In this document: positions 22,701-33,639 of the stretch, piece by piece
How positions within the stretch are numbered: position 1 is the first letter of the stretch
Layout: every line of letters starts with the position of its first letter
Source: Saururus chinensis
Lineage: Eukaryota; Streptophyta; Magnoliopsida; Piperales; Saururaceae
Length of the DNA stretch: 64,000 bases
Assembly (NCBI GenBank): GCA_035235625.1
Contig: CP141144.1
Location: forward strand, 36,826,014-36,890,013
Direction of reading: 5' to 3'
Program-made: the position numbers and the translations under genes
Notes under the pieces: generated by a model
The model's database searches: none
What the model saw: only the letters and a program-made list of their open reading frames with translations
Told to the model about the DNA's origin: nothing

Positions 22701-25700
22701 TCTTGTGAACAGAAAGCTCACAACTTCTCTCAAAAGAAAAACTCAGGGTTTCTCAAACGAAAGCAAAGTGAATCTCTCTCTCCCATAATCCTAAGCATTT
22801 ATTTATAGGTTCTTAAAGACTAAAATTTGTGTGTTCTTGAATCTGGAAAACAACACCATTGGACCGTAGACGATAATGATCGATCACAAACTATCCAATA
22901 AACGGTTGTGAAGCCTCCGAACGATGTCGATCGTTTTTTACCTGCCCACTGTGATATTGTGAACATCTTTTGGACGATAACAATCAATTGTAATTACAAT
23001 TTTTTCAGTATTTCAAAACTGTGTCCATATTTCAATATATATTTTTTAATCTTCATAAGCTTCTTTTTCATGTTATTATTTCCAAAGATGACTCCGTGCA
23101 TCGACTCAACCTTCTAGATTAAAGTTACACATATATAACATGGTTATATTCATCAGATAAGCTAATTACATTCATTTTTTTACTTACATTATTGCATTAA
23201 TTCTTTATATCTCTGACAGAGACTTAAGCTTTAACAACTTGACTGGTAACATCCCGAGCAGCTTCCAACAACTGTCCAAATTGGAGAGCATGTGAGTATT
23301 CCCCACAGTTTTACATAGAAAAATTTGGCTTGCAGTTATCCCTTCCACATTGGTTCTGTAATATAACTAGCAATAAATTGGTCAAATTGCATGCAGGTAC
23401 CTTGCTAACAATCAGCTGACAGGAGACATTCCCAGCTGGGTCCTTAGCAGCTCGGTATCTTGGTCAGTGCTGCTGCTCATGATCTTAATCTCTCTCTCTC
23501 TCTCTCTCTCTCGCTCTCTCTCTATACAGTGGGAATTCTTATTTGAGAAATATAATTGTATGACCAAGTAGAATGAGCGGCCCTCTCCATTTTTCTGCAG
23601 GGATATATCGAACAATAACTTCTCCGGGTCACCTCCACCATCATCTTGTGCTCCAGGAAACCTGTAAGACTTCCAATTCTACTGCTTCCTTCTTTGATTG
23701 TTCTACATTGTTATTATGTCCTCTGCACATTCGATAACCTTAATGAGTTTTCCCTTTCAGGAATTTGGCTGCGAGTTACTCCGCCACAAATGACAGCTCG
23801 TAAGCTTTTCCTCCTCCAATTTATGGCTTTGAACACTAGACCCATAAACAATATTGTAAATATATATTGTCAAATTGGCATTGTTTGTCCTTCCTTTCAT
23901 TTTTCATGGATTTGATGCCGAAAGAAAATGGTCATCCATTGGCAAAATTATCATGTGTAACCCTTTTTTATCACAAGATTAGTATATAACAAATCTTTTT
24001 CTTCTTGAAACCTGGCTGACTATATCATACATTTTTTCATGTAGAGTTCCTGTCTGCTTAAGAAGGAACCTCCCCTGTTCTGGTAAAGCAAAATGTAAGT
24101 GTGCAGATTTTCTAAAACGTGTAATTATTGCTCGTGGAGAATCATCCAAAACTTGAGTCAAAATCATCTGATTTTGTAGACTATTCCTTGTTTATAAATT
24201 GTGGCGGGAGTGAGGAGACAATCGGCAAGGACAAATACGACAGTGATTCATTCTATCCGGGAGGTTCAACTTTTTTCACGACTGGAAGATGGGCCTATAG
24301 CAGCATGGGGACTTACATGGACACCTTCAGTACCGCCTACTTCGCTACAAACTCTTCACCACTAACCATGGCTAATCCATTGTTATACATGACAGCTCGT
24401 AACTCCCCCATTTCTCTCACCTACTATGGCTTCTGTTTGCAAAAGGGCAACTATTCTGTTCAACTCCACTTTGCAGAAATTGTCTTCACAAATGATTCCA
24501 CCTTCAGCAGTGTGGGGAGGCGTGTATTTGATGTATATGTCCAGGTAATTGATTAGCTATTGGACTCTTTCATTATGTAATTAAGCTTTTTCATCTACAC
24601 TGAAATGTTTGATAGATTGTTCTTGAGAGTCCTACAAACCTGTTTTTAATAAGTAAATCCTTAGAGGAAATATTATATAGGCTTGTTAATTAGGGGGTGT
24701 AAGTTCCCCAAGGGCTTAAATCAAATTCAGCACTGTTGTACCCTGAATTATCTAGCTGATTGGAAGGGCTAACAATGTAAATCAATGCTCCACCACAGTT
24801 GCAGACTTATTTAGGCTCTACAAGTGAACATAATCATAATGGATATATAAATATATCGCATAGGAACTCACTCAATGATACCATGTTACTGTAATTTGTC
24901 AGTACTGTCCCTATGAGCATAAGGTTTTAAGTGTACAACAGTTTACACAGGTATATTAGTATACTGTAATGGTATTTGATAATGTTTTACCCAAGCTAGA
25001 TTGAGTTACGCTTGAGTTGAAACTTGACACCAAAAAATGCAAAAGAGAGTTCAATTTTATTGTGGTTGGCTCAGATCAAATTTGGCTTGAATGGTGGTTG
25101 ATCAGACATTGAGTTAGCCCAAGTTCAGATCTGTCAGCATTTTAGCACTTACGATGTCCAAATTGTCTCTAAAGAAAATGTAAACCTGGCTTTAAAGCAC
25201 TTGGCTGCTTGGTATGATTTGATTGCTATATTGCTTGGTTCTTGACATGGAATGGAATCATAAATAGAATGAATAAGTATGTTCCATATTTACTAAGTGT
25301 TGATGACTGTAAGCTCTACATGCACATCTTATGGTTTACGTCTTCAGATCTCCCACTACCCGTGTGGCTTTGGATTTCTTGCAGAGTCGAAGAGTTCTAA
25401 CAGACTTTAACATTGAAGATGAAGCTGGTGGAACTGGTCGAAAAGTTGTTAGGAATTTTACAGCAGAGGTTACTGATCATACATTGCAGATTCACCTATA
25501 CTGGGCAGGCAAAGGCACTGTGACCGTTCCTACCAGAAGCATTTATGGACCTCTTATATCTGCTATTGCAGTGACCCCAAGTAAGAATATTGAACTATCC
25601 ATTAAATTCCCTTATGAGCTTTTCTAAGTCCACAGTAGAATTTCTTGTTGATCACATTTCCTATAGATTTCAAACCTGATTTGGGTCCCAAGAAGCTCTC

Positions 25701-27807
25701 CATTGGTGCTATTGTTGGCATCATAGTGGCCTCCTGCATGACTACCATCTTGTTCCTCTTAGTTCTCTGGGCATTGGGCTGTTTTCGGAAAAAGGATCAT
25801 CTTCCAGCAGGTGAGCTTTTCAAATTATCCAGAATAGAAATTTGGAAAAATTTAGAACATGGAATTATGATGAAGTAATTGCTATGGCTAGAAACAAAAA
25901 AATGTTATAGAGCAATTACTATATACACATATCGGTTATGTGCATAATGTTCAGATAGGAAGTACATCTATAGCTTGCTTCAATGTCAACGACTGCTTAT
26001 TATCAGATATTTTTGTGTTTCTCTTTGGGCAGAACTCAGTGGCCTTGAGTTGCAGACGGGACATTTTAGGTTAAGACACATAAAAGCTGCTACAAACAAC
26101 TTCAGTGCAGCAAATAAGATAGGTGAAGGTGGATTTGGACCAGTTTATAAGGCAAGTAGTTCTTAGTTCACTATTCTACTGCTGCCCCAAAATTTATTAA
26201 TTTTTGCACAAAGAAAAAAATGAACTATTGACTCAAAAGTGCATTTAATTGTATCAGGGTACGCTCTCCGATGGAACAGTGATTGCTGTAAAGCAGCTCT
26301 CTTCTAAATCAAAGCAAGGCAACCATGAGTTCTTAAATGAGATAAGCATGATATCTGCAGTTCAACATCCAAATCTTGTCAAACTTTATGGATGTTGTGT
26401 GGAAGGAAATCAGCTGTTGTTGCTATATGAATTTATGGAAAATAATAGTCTTGCCAATGCACTCTTTGGTAAGCCCATTACTTCCAAGTGCCACATTAGT
26501 GAGTATTAATTGTTTAATTCTCTCTTTGATCTCTTCTTCAGTCTAAATTTGTGAGTATTAATTGTTACACTCTAGGTCGAGAACAGGGTAAGTTACAACT
26601 TGACTGGGAAACAAGATACCAGATTTGCCTCGGCATAGCAAGGGGTTTGGCTTATCTTCATGAAGGATCGAGGCTGAAAATTGTACACAGGGACATTAAA
26701 GCAACTAATATTCTACTTGATAAGGATCTAAATGCAAAAATATCTGATTTTGGTCTTGCTAAACTTGATGATCTTCAGAATACCCATGTTAGCACTCGAA
26801 TTGCTGGGACTTTGTGAGTTTGTCCTTTCTCTTTTCAAAATATGGATGACACCCCAATGTTGATTAATCATCCGTAGTGCTAAACATTTTTTTCCGTAAT
26901 TTCTATATATTTCTAATAAAATTTTAAGTTGAAAGAATGGTGATAATCAACTGCTATTTTCATATTACGTGTATTCAAGGGACATACTATAACCAGTACT
27001 TGAGCAATTTTTCAACTGGCATTGCTCCCATAAGCTGTTAGTGTTCTCTGATATGTCTAAAATACACAATTTTGCAGAGGATACATGGCTCCAGAGTATG
27101 CACTATGGGGTCGCTTGACCGAAAAGGCTGATGTTTACAGCTTTGGAGTTGTCCTGTTGGAGATTGTTTGTGGAAAGAGCAACACAAATTTCATTCCTAA
27201 AGAACAATTTGTCCATCTTCTTGATTGGGTAACCTAATATTTGACCACCAGAGAGAGATAGCTTATGGTCCTTTATGTTTTTTATTTTTTATGCTATTTG
27301 GGTAAAACCATACATATGGTGCCATATGCCTGTGATTTCATGAGATCATTTACTATCATCACTTGAACTTGTTAATTAAATTCATGTTGACATTACTATA
27401 TTATATGTATGTGCTTGTAGGCCTATGTCCTTAAAGAGGAGGGTGATCTCCTAGACCTTGTAGATTCACGCCTTGGGTCTGACTACTCGAAGGAAGAGGC
27501 AATGAGACTACTCAATCTGGCTCTCTTGTGCACCGATTCGTCGCCTACTCTCCGGCCTGCAATGTCGGCTGTGGTGAGCATGCTTGAGAGTAAGGCAGCT
27601 GTTGGAAATCCGGGATTTGTTGAACTTGGTAAGTCATCAGCAGAGGCAATCTACTCTTCTTCTGAAGCCTTATCAAGGATACCTCAGGGAAATGACGAAA
27701 TTGAGGTGCACAGCAGAAGGAATTCAAGCGGTGGACCTTCCTGTGAATCCACTATGTCCTTTGAGAATAAAGAAGAAAAACACAGTTCTACCTCCTCCAT
27801 CAAATAG
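13721..27807 (+). CDS. LRR receptor-like serine/threonine kinase with malectin domain (LRR-VIII-2)
   Basis: Spliced by hand from 24 exons: 13721-13823, 14888-15032, 15192-15263, 15880-15951, 16027-16098, 16195-16266, 16387-16458, 16551-16622, 16703-16774, 16892-16966, 17045-17119, 23220-23291, 23397-23462, 23601-23663, 23761-23799, 24045-24094, 24180-24544, 25385-25580, 25667-25810, 26033-26151, 26258-26468, 26576-26813, 27078-27228, 27421-27807. The total is 3003 nt, 1000 residues, with all phases consistent. Parts: signal peptide 1-27; N-terminal cap; leucine-rich repeats about 83-368, mostly one per 72-75-nt exon; malectin domain about 398-584; membrane helix about 597-624; kinase about 656-929. 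Kinase landmarks: [10 protein letters not shown], Lys684, Glu700, HRDIKATN with Asp782 (RD type), DFG Asp800, GYMAPEY. Family members (At1g53430, At1g07650, At3g14840) are plasma-membrane receptors; ligand unknown here. The start has a good context (GCCATGG). Neighbours are transposons. Exon ends are predictions. Confidence 0.95.
17293..17728. repeat. Possible MITE in intron 11
   Basis: The segment opens with GGGGGAGTTTAGCAAACA and closes with CCAAATGGGCCC. Reversed, the closing end reads GGGCCCATTTGG, giving a weak inverted match of about nine in fourteen positions to the opening. The AT-rich interior has no open frame. This resembles short hAT-type non-autonomous elements, but the target duplication is not clear. 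Confidence 0.3.
18045..18560 (-). pseudogene. 4-coumarate:CoA ligase (4CL) gene fragment
   Basis: Minus-strand, GC-rich sequence matching the central N-terminal part of 4-coumarate:CoA ligases, the AMP-forming enzymes that activate hydroxycinnamates in phenylpropanoid metabolism. Recognisable in order: [11 protein letters not shown] (near 18520), [49 protein letters not shown], then PKGVML, the tail of the adenylate-binding loop (normally SSGTTGLPKGVML), then YSLNSV and a VG-containing run ending in LIM near 18060. About 170 codons of a protein of some 550 are represented. The frame is broken several times, the start and the C-terminal half are missing, and the fragment lies antisense inside an intron, so it is a dead copy. 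Codons ending in G or C stand out from the AT-rich surroundings. Whether it arrived by retroposition or inside a transposon is not clear. Confidence 0.85.
19408..20819 (+). mobile_element. Solo LTR (fossil), same family as the one at 45747-46967
   Basis: About 1.4 kb, starting TGTTACACTGAAAC, and similar along much of its length to the unit at 45747-46967, which starts TGTTACGTCTGAAAC and has clean 5-bp target duplications. Shared stretches include GAGTATTGAG, TGATGTT...ATC, AGATGTGAACATTAAA/AGATATGAACATTAAA and ACCTCTAGCCTTAGCT. No PBS, PPT or internal region follows, so it reads as a solo LTR. The ends are inferred from the second copy; target duplications are not evident, which suggests an older insertion. 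Superfamily is not determined. Confidence 0.7.
23490..23522. repeat. (CT)n microsatellite in intron 13
   Basis: A CT dinucleotide run with one interruption, within the 138-base intron between exons 13 and 14 of the receptor kinase gene. Confidence 0.9.
26152..26257 (+). other. Predicted GC-AG intron 20 of the receptor kinase gene
   Basis: Exon 20 ends TTTATAAG directly before GCAAGT, and the next exon starts after TATCAG with GGTACGCTC. Using this GC donor joins GFGPVYK to [12 protein letters not shown], exactly what plant receptor kinases have between the glycine loop and the catalytic lysine. I see no GT donor at this place that keeps this junction. AG|GCAAGT is the usual consensus of the minor GC-AG class, handled by the major spliceosome. 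Confidence 0.85.
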
Positions 27808-29229
27808 GCTCATCCATGATCTTATTGATATGAGATCAAGTTAAGATTGCAATCGACAATCTTCTACACAAGGTTTTCCCAAGAGTAACCCAATGCCCCC
27901 TGTAACATATTAGCAAACTAGTGAAAATGGACGTGCGAAATGCATGTGAGACAGACCCCAAAATTCGTTAGTCTAAAGGCCTCTTTGGCTAAAGATTTTA
28001 GTTGGGATATGAGCGTGATTCCACTGAGTATGATTTTTCAAAAAATTGGTGACAATTTTTTGGAACAACTTTGCAAGAATTTTGTTAACCAAATTGCGGG
28101 AGAGTTTTAGTAAAAATTTGCCGAAATTATATTTGAAGCAAGCACTTCTAAATTTGATAGGCTTCTAAATGTAGGGCATTCTTGGTGTAAGACTTGAAAT
28201 TGAAGGGCAGTTTTGGTGCAACACTTAATTTTAACCCTCTTGTATGTGTTCATTTTACTCACTCTTTATGTTTGCCATGTTCTGTGTGTCCATCTCTGCC
28301 TGGTTTGTTTGCTTGGCTTTTGGTTTTTTTATCTTCAATTAATGATCACTCCCTGACTCCCTCCACTAGAGTTCCCCTCCCGTCATGACCTCTCTTTCCT
28401 TCCTCTACTCCCTTCTCTTCTTGTACGTGTCTGTTTTAGTCACCATTTTCCTTTACCATGTTTTACATGTCCATCTTTGTTAGATTTGTTTGTTTGGGCT
28501 GTGTGTTTTCTTCTCTTCAACTACTAATCATAAGTCTGAATATCCGTTTACGCAAGTCATTTGGTGAGGGAATTTTTCCACTCGCTGACCATCTTCACCA
28601 AGGACGAGCATTCGGTCCTCACTTGCAGGGGATCAGAGTGGAGATCCTTGTTTTCGCCCATCCTTTCTCTCATCATCCTGCAAAATGTATGCACTAAGCA
28701 TGGTGTTTGTCTCCCCTTACTCCCGTTGTGACATCCAAGTTCAAACTCCCTTTGCCTTTCCAGTGTTCGTGATGGCATTCTTTGGTAATTAAACGGTATC
28801 TAGCTGATATGATAGAGACATCCCTAGAGATTTACACTAGCAAATCTATAGCAGTGCTGATGGTTCATACGAATGTTCTTCTCCTTGTGATTTTGTGATT
28901 AGTATTTATTTTGTTATAGCCATTGTTATGTGTAGTTTGATGATTTCTTATTTCTTCCTGTTTATGTTATATTAACTCTCCACAACCTTTTCTACCTTGT
29001 ATATAGAGGGCTACTAACCACCTATTAAGTTCGACTTCAAATGTTTTGTAGTTGACCATTTAGATGACTTAGTCAATGAAGCCCTCCCCTTACCCTAATA
29101 AGAGATACGCTAGAAACGACTTTCTTATACCTTACCTATCTTTAGAGGAGGCTCACACCAACTAGCAGTTGCTAATGTCCCTGATTCTTCTTTTAGGAGG
29201 CTTCAGACTAATACCTTGCCTATCTCGAT
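27808..29229. other. Downstream region of the receptor kinase gene, no gene recognised
   Basis: Contains the 3' untranslated region of the kinase gene at its left end; I cannot place the polyadenylation site. An imperfect direct repeat of roughly 115 bases (about 28236-28350 and 28422-28535) shares CCATGTT, TGTCCATCT and TTTGTTTG phrases. The plus-strand frames around 28194-28697 derive from this repeat and show no domain. Confidence 0.4.
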
Positions 29230-30110
29230 CGATCATCCCACCCCTTAAGCCCTATATAGAGTCACCACCTACGCTTGAATTGAATAACCTACCTAGCTCT
29301 CTCAAGCATGCCTTTTTGGGACCCAAGGATATTCTCCCAGTGATTATTTCCTCTCGCTTGATTGGTGATCAAGAGAGTAAATTGGTCACTGTCTTTATCA
29401 CACATAGGTCAAACCCTCGAGAGGAGGATAGCGGAGGCTAAACCCTAACATGTAGGAGGTTGTCATGAAGGAGATCATCAAGCGTTTAGATGAGGGTATC
29501 ATCTACCCCATCTCTGATAATGAGTGGGTGAGCCCTACACATGTTGTTCTCAAGAAGTCTGGACTCATTGTCCAGCCAAACTCATCAGGGGAGTTTGTCC
29601 CTACTTGGGAAACCACATGGTAGAGAGTGTGCATAGATTATCCAAAGTTGAATCCCATGACCTGAACGGTCCACTTTCCCTTGTCATTCATTGACCAAAT
29701 CTTAGAGAAACTAGCAGGTAATGACTTCTATTATTTTCTAGTTGGCACTCAAGTATAACAAAGTACTCGTGGTCAATTTTTTAGTTTTTGCTGCCTCGTG
29801 TGATGAGTGTCTCCATAATTTATCGCTTGTGCTTAAATGATACCATTTTTGTTTTGAGTTGGGAGAAGAGCCATTTTATGGTTTAAGAGGGAATCATTTT
29901 ACGTCATATTATTTTCAAACGTAGTATTGAAATAGACAAGGCCAAAATTGACTTTATAGCCAACCTACCTCCCCACAACGGTGAGACAGGTTTGTTCTTT
30001 TCTTGGCCATTTTGGTTTCAGGAGGGTTTTGATCGACATAGCAATAAAAGACAAATTTCACTTACTGTGTTGTGGATAAGAATAGGAATATGTATGCCGC
30101 AAAGTGCTCA
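29230..30110 (+). mobile_element. Ty3/gypsy Athila-like reverse transcriptase fragment (fossil)
   Basis: Plus-strand sequence shows Athila-type polyprotein landmarks in order: PPLKPYIESPPTLEL and LPSSLKHAFLG with LPVIISS (linker before reverse transcriptase), GIIYPISD then WVSP, VLKKSG, WRVCIDY-like and HFPLSFIDQ, then CLHNLSLVLK, WEKSHFMV and EIDKAKI. These belong to the fingers and palm of gypsy reverse transcriptase. No LTR, gag or integrase is seen. It is a broken, old fragment. Confidence 0.85.
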
Positions 30111-30639
30111 GATTAGTCTTGTAACTAGTACATAAGGGCTTCAAATATAGGAGATCATGTGACTATGATGAGATTAGTGCCCAACCATTCATATAGAAAG
30201 CAAAGGAAGTAAAGTGACCATCCTCTAGCATCATACCTTTGGATTGTGAGAAAATGTTATGGGTTATTTAAAGATTCAGTAAACATTACACTGAAAAGCA
30301 TAGCAAGTTATATTTTGAAGCACTAGGGTATAACTGCGAACTATAAGAAATGCTAGCGCACAGGTAAAATAAACTTATGAGACTCCTTGCATCATGTGTT
30401 CAGTAACATGATATTTGAATATGATGTGTTATCAGACACACGAGAAGCCTATGGTCGCATTTACGTACAACACAACCTAATTACCTATCGTGTTAAAATG
30501 AACATGATGCTTAATCAATTTAGGTTTATGAGATCATGACTACGAACACTGTCGTGCTATCAGGGACACGAAAAATTGACTTGTCGTATAACCTTTTTTA
30601 GAATGTTAACAACTTAATATTCGGTCATGCAGGTAAAGC

Positions 30640-32170
30640 ACTAACTAATTTAATAGATGGGGACCCAGATGAATCCTATCGCATACTTCCTGCATATAGA
30701 ATTCAGATAGAAAGGACAAATCCAGGAAGTGTAGCTACTCCAATCAGATTATGTGATATTCCTCGACCAATAGGGGGTACAATTTTAAAAGAGTATTTTG
30801 GATGTTTGGGCCTGTTGCAAGAGCATTTAGAACAACATTGAGGTCATTTCTAACGATAGATGCTACTTACTTGAAGGGAAAGTGTCATGGATAACTATTA
30901 ATAGCAATTGCACTAGAAGGGAACAAAGGGAACAATAATATGCTTGACGTCACATTTGTAGTGGTCGAGAACAAGTATGAGAAAACATGGTGTTGGCTTC
31001 TTAAATTGCTTAAAAATAATCTATATTCTGATCCTCCAGCCGAGTTGGTTACAATTGTTTTTTATAGATGAAGGGCTTGGCAAATGCTTATAAGCAATAT
31101 TTTCCCTCTACACACCACGAATATTGCATCCGTCACATGGCAACAAACATGTTGGATGGATTCAAGGACAACTACCTAAAGAATGAGCTCTATGTGGTAG
31201 CTGAAACTTTTAGACAGAATGTGTATGATGAAACAATGAATAACATTAAAGAACATAATCTTGAATCATTTTCTTGGCTAAGTAATATAGGTTTAGAACA
31301 CTAAGCCAATGTTGTATTTCTAGGAAAAAGATATGGAACTCTCAACTCTAATAGGTCTGAAAGTGCAAATGTAATGTTCAAAAAAACCAGGTTGATGCCT
31401 ATAACTCAATTAATTGAGCATACAATTTTACTATTTTAGAAATGTCAGACAGATAGACAAAATATGACTAAAGAGTTAACCGCATTTGCCCATAAACACA
31501 TCAATAATAGAAGAGAAGAAACAAGGAATGAGCATATATTATCGGTATCAATGTATGAATTCCATGTCAACTCACTCTATCACTGGGTAAAATCCAATTA
31601 TTATTATGTAAGTTTACACATTTATATGTTATGGTCGAAATCATGTTCTAATAACACGATATAGTGAGATTGTATGGTTAGCATTATGGGTCATGTATTT
31701 GATAACACGACATTGATCCTTTATCATGTTCTTATTTACATGATATGTGTTAAATAGGATGTTGTAAATCAGGTCAAACGTAGCAACATATGTAGAAAGT
31801 TTTAGCATCTAGGGCTACCATGTAAATATGCAATCGCAAAAATTGATTATATACACTTCTACGTGTTTGGCTACTACGAAAGATGGTACTCTACAGAAAC
31901 ATATAAATTGATATATCGAGAGCCAGTATACCCAACAACAAGCACCAATGGCACCGACTAGACTTCTGCCTACTTTCAACCCACCTATCCCACTCAAGCA
32001 ACGGGGGCATCCACAAAAAAATTAGATAGAGTCGTAACCAAAGGTCAAAGCCTCACGAAAATGTAGAGCATGTGGGCAATTGGGTCACAACTGCAAACAA
32101 TGTACCAGCGCACATGAGGACCCTCTAAATGTGGCTAATGGCCCATCTACATGCCGAAGGAGGGCAACTA
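30640..32170 (+). pseudogene. MULE (MURA-like) transposase, degraded
   Basis: Recognisable in order: an N-terminal stretch with NPGSVATPI near 30720; LTIDATYLKGK near 30850-30890, containing the first Asp of the DDE core; LLIAIALEGNKGNNN and ENKYEKTWCWLLKLL; then MKGLANAYKQYF with HHEYCIRHMATNML (31068-31150) and SFSWLSNIG; and a SWIM-type segment around 31790-31850 (HLGLPCKYAIAKIDYIHF, then VFGYYERWYSTETYKLIY). After that comes a basic tail with remains of a CCHC knuckle near 32060-32100. An intron-like gap at about 31610-31770 is filled with ATAACACGA-type motifs. The frame shifts near 30790-30800 and between 31020 and 31068, and there are in-frame stops (for example after KGKCHG, and near 31303), so no functional transposase is encoded. 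Confidence 0.85.
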
Positions 32171-33639
32171 AAAGAGTAGGAAAATGACATAAGGGAAACA
32201 TCGGCCGGGGTTGCCTTTGAGCTACATGCTTTAGTGAATAATCATGTTGTTGATAACACAATGTTTTGATATTTTGTTTGTAAACATTCTACACTGTATA
32301 CATCGTGCAACCGATAACACGTCAAATAGCTACATGTGTTACCAATTACACGATAAGAGATTCAATGAATATATTTTTTGCATTGTGTGTCACAAATTAC
32401 ACGATATCCTTAATGCCGTAATATCAATAACATGACAATAACATTAAATTAACAATAAATTTCCTAAGAGTCACTCCATTCCCAAAGAGTCAATCCATTT
32501 TGCTATCATTAAACATACATCATTTCTGATTCGATAGTATTTAACATGCATTTGTTTCCAATTTTCGACCAATCTTCCTGCTTGACTTGAAGAGGCCATT
32601 ATAAATCTGGACCTCTGGTTGATTCAAGACTTGAATCGGTGAGGCTGCCAAAAGACTGACGGGATAATGCTCGGGACAGATCGAACATCATCAGTCTCCA
32701 TGAGCACAACATGGTCAGCCAACCAAATAAAATGTGGCACATTCTACCATTTAAATTATTCGCGATCATAAATTCGTCAACCCCAGCGGATGAGTAAACT
32801 CAGGCTATCCTTATAGACCTCTGGGAGGTGGATCATAGTCGAGTGTAATTTTCATGTCCCGATTGTCTAATCATATTTTATTTGGTGTCTGACTTGGCTA
32901 TGGTCATAGAGACATTTGGTATACATTCTTCTATAGAATTTTTTTAAAAATTTTCTATTGTATTGATTATGTTTTCTCTCTCCCTTGCATATGGTGGCTG
33001 ATTCACAGATTTTTTATAGTTTTTTAAAGTTCTATAAAGAATAGTATCATTGTCATGGACTCCAGTTACATAAAGAAAATTCTAAATAAAAGTTAGTATG
33101 TTTTTCCCATACATAGTTGTCTTCCCGTCATATTTGCAAAATCATACTTCTCATGTTATATGTGACAAGATAAGCTGATAGTCATAGTTTCGATGACATG
33201 ATCATCACAATAATATGGAACGACATAAATATAGGTCGTTTGATCGAGAACACGACTAATGGGCCAATCGTGTGCTTACTAACACGATGTCAACATTGGT
33301 CGACTGAAAGATGATACGACATAAGTCTTGGCGTGTTGTTAGTTACACGATGTGAATTGTACAAACAAGAAATGTACATAAGTCATGTTAGCACTTACAT
33401 GATTGAAGTAAAGTCACGTAGTTGATTACATGATCGGCTATCACAAATTATACAATATGAATCTTACATTAACAGCACATACATAAGTCATGTTATCAAC
33501 TATGATAGGCTATCACATATTACACGATAGGGAATAAAAGTAAAAAAATTGATTCTATTTATAAATTGTGTATTGTTAGTAACAATTGTATATTTACACG
33601 TGGTGTATTGTCTAGGTATAAATTGTGTATTGCCTTATT

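Larger units (their letters stand above)
17120..23219 (+). other. Intron 11 of the receptor kinase gene (6.1 kb, insertion-loaded)
   Basis: The intron lies between two phase-2 LRR exons, starting GTAAGT and ending TCTGACAG. Every other intron in the gene is about 1.1 kb or shorter. It contains a possible MITE (17293-17728), an antisense 4-coumarate:CoA ligase fragment (18045-18560) and a solo LTR (19408-20819). The rest (18561-19407, 20820-23219) holds no gene I recognise. Sequence at 22640-22930, with repeated GATCGATCACAAAC-like phrases, may be old LTR material. Both flanking exons are intact and in phase, so the insertions need not disrupt the product if the intron is removed. Confidence 0.85.

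Noticed and set aside
26551-26817. Start codon at 26551 for a separate kinase fragment
   Set aside because: The first codons lie in intron 21; the true exon begins at 26576 after TCTAG and joins in phase with exon 21.
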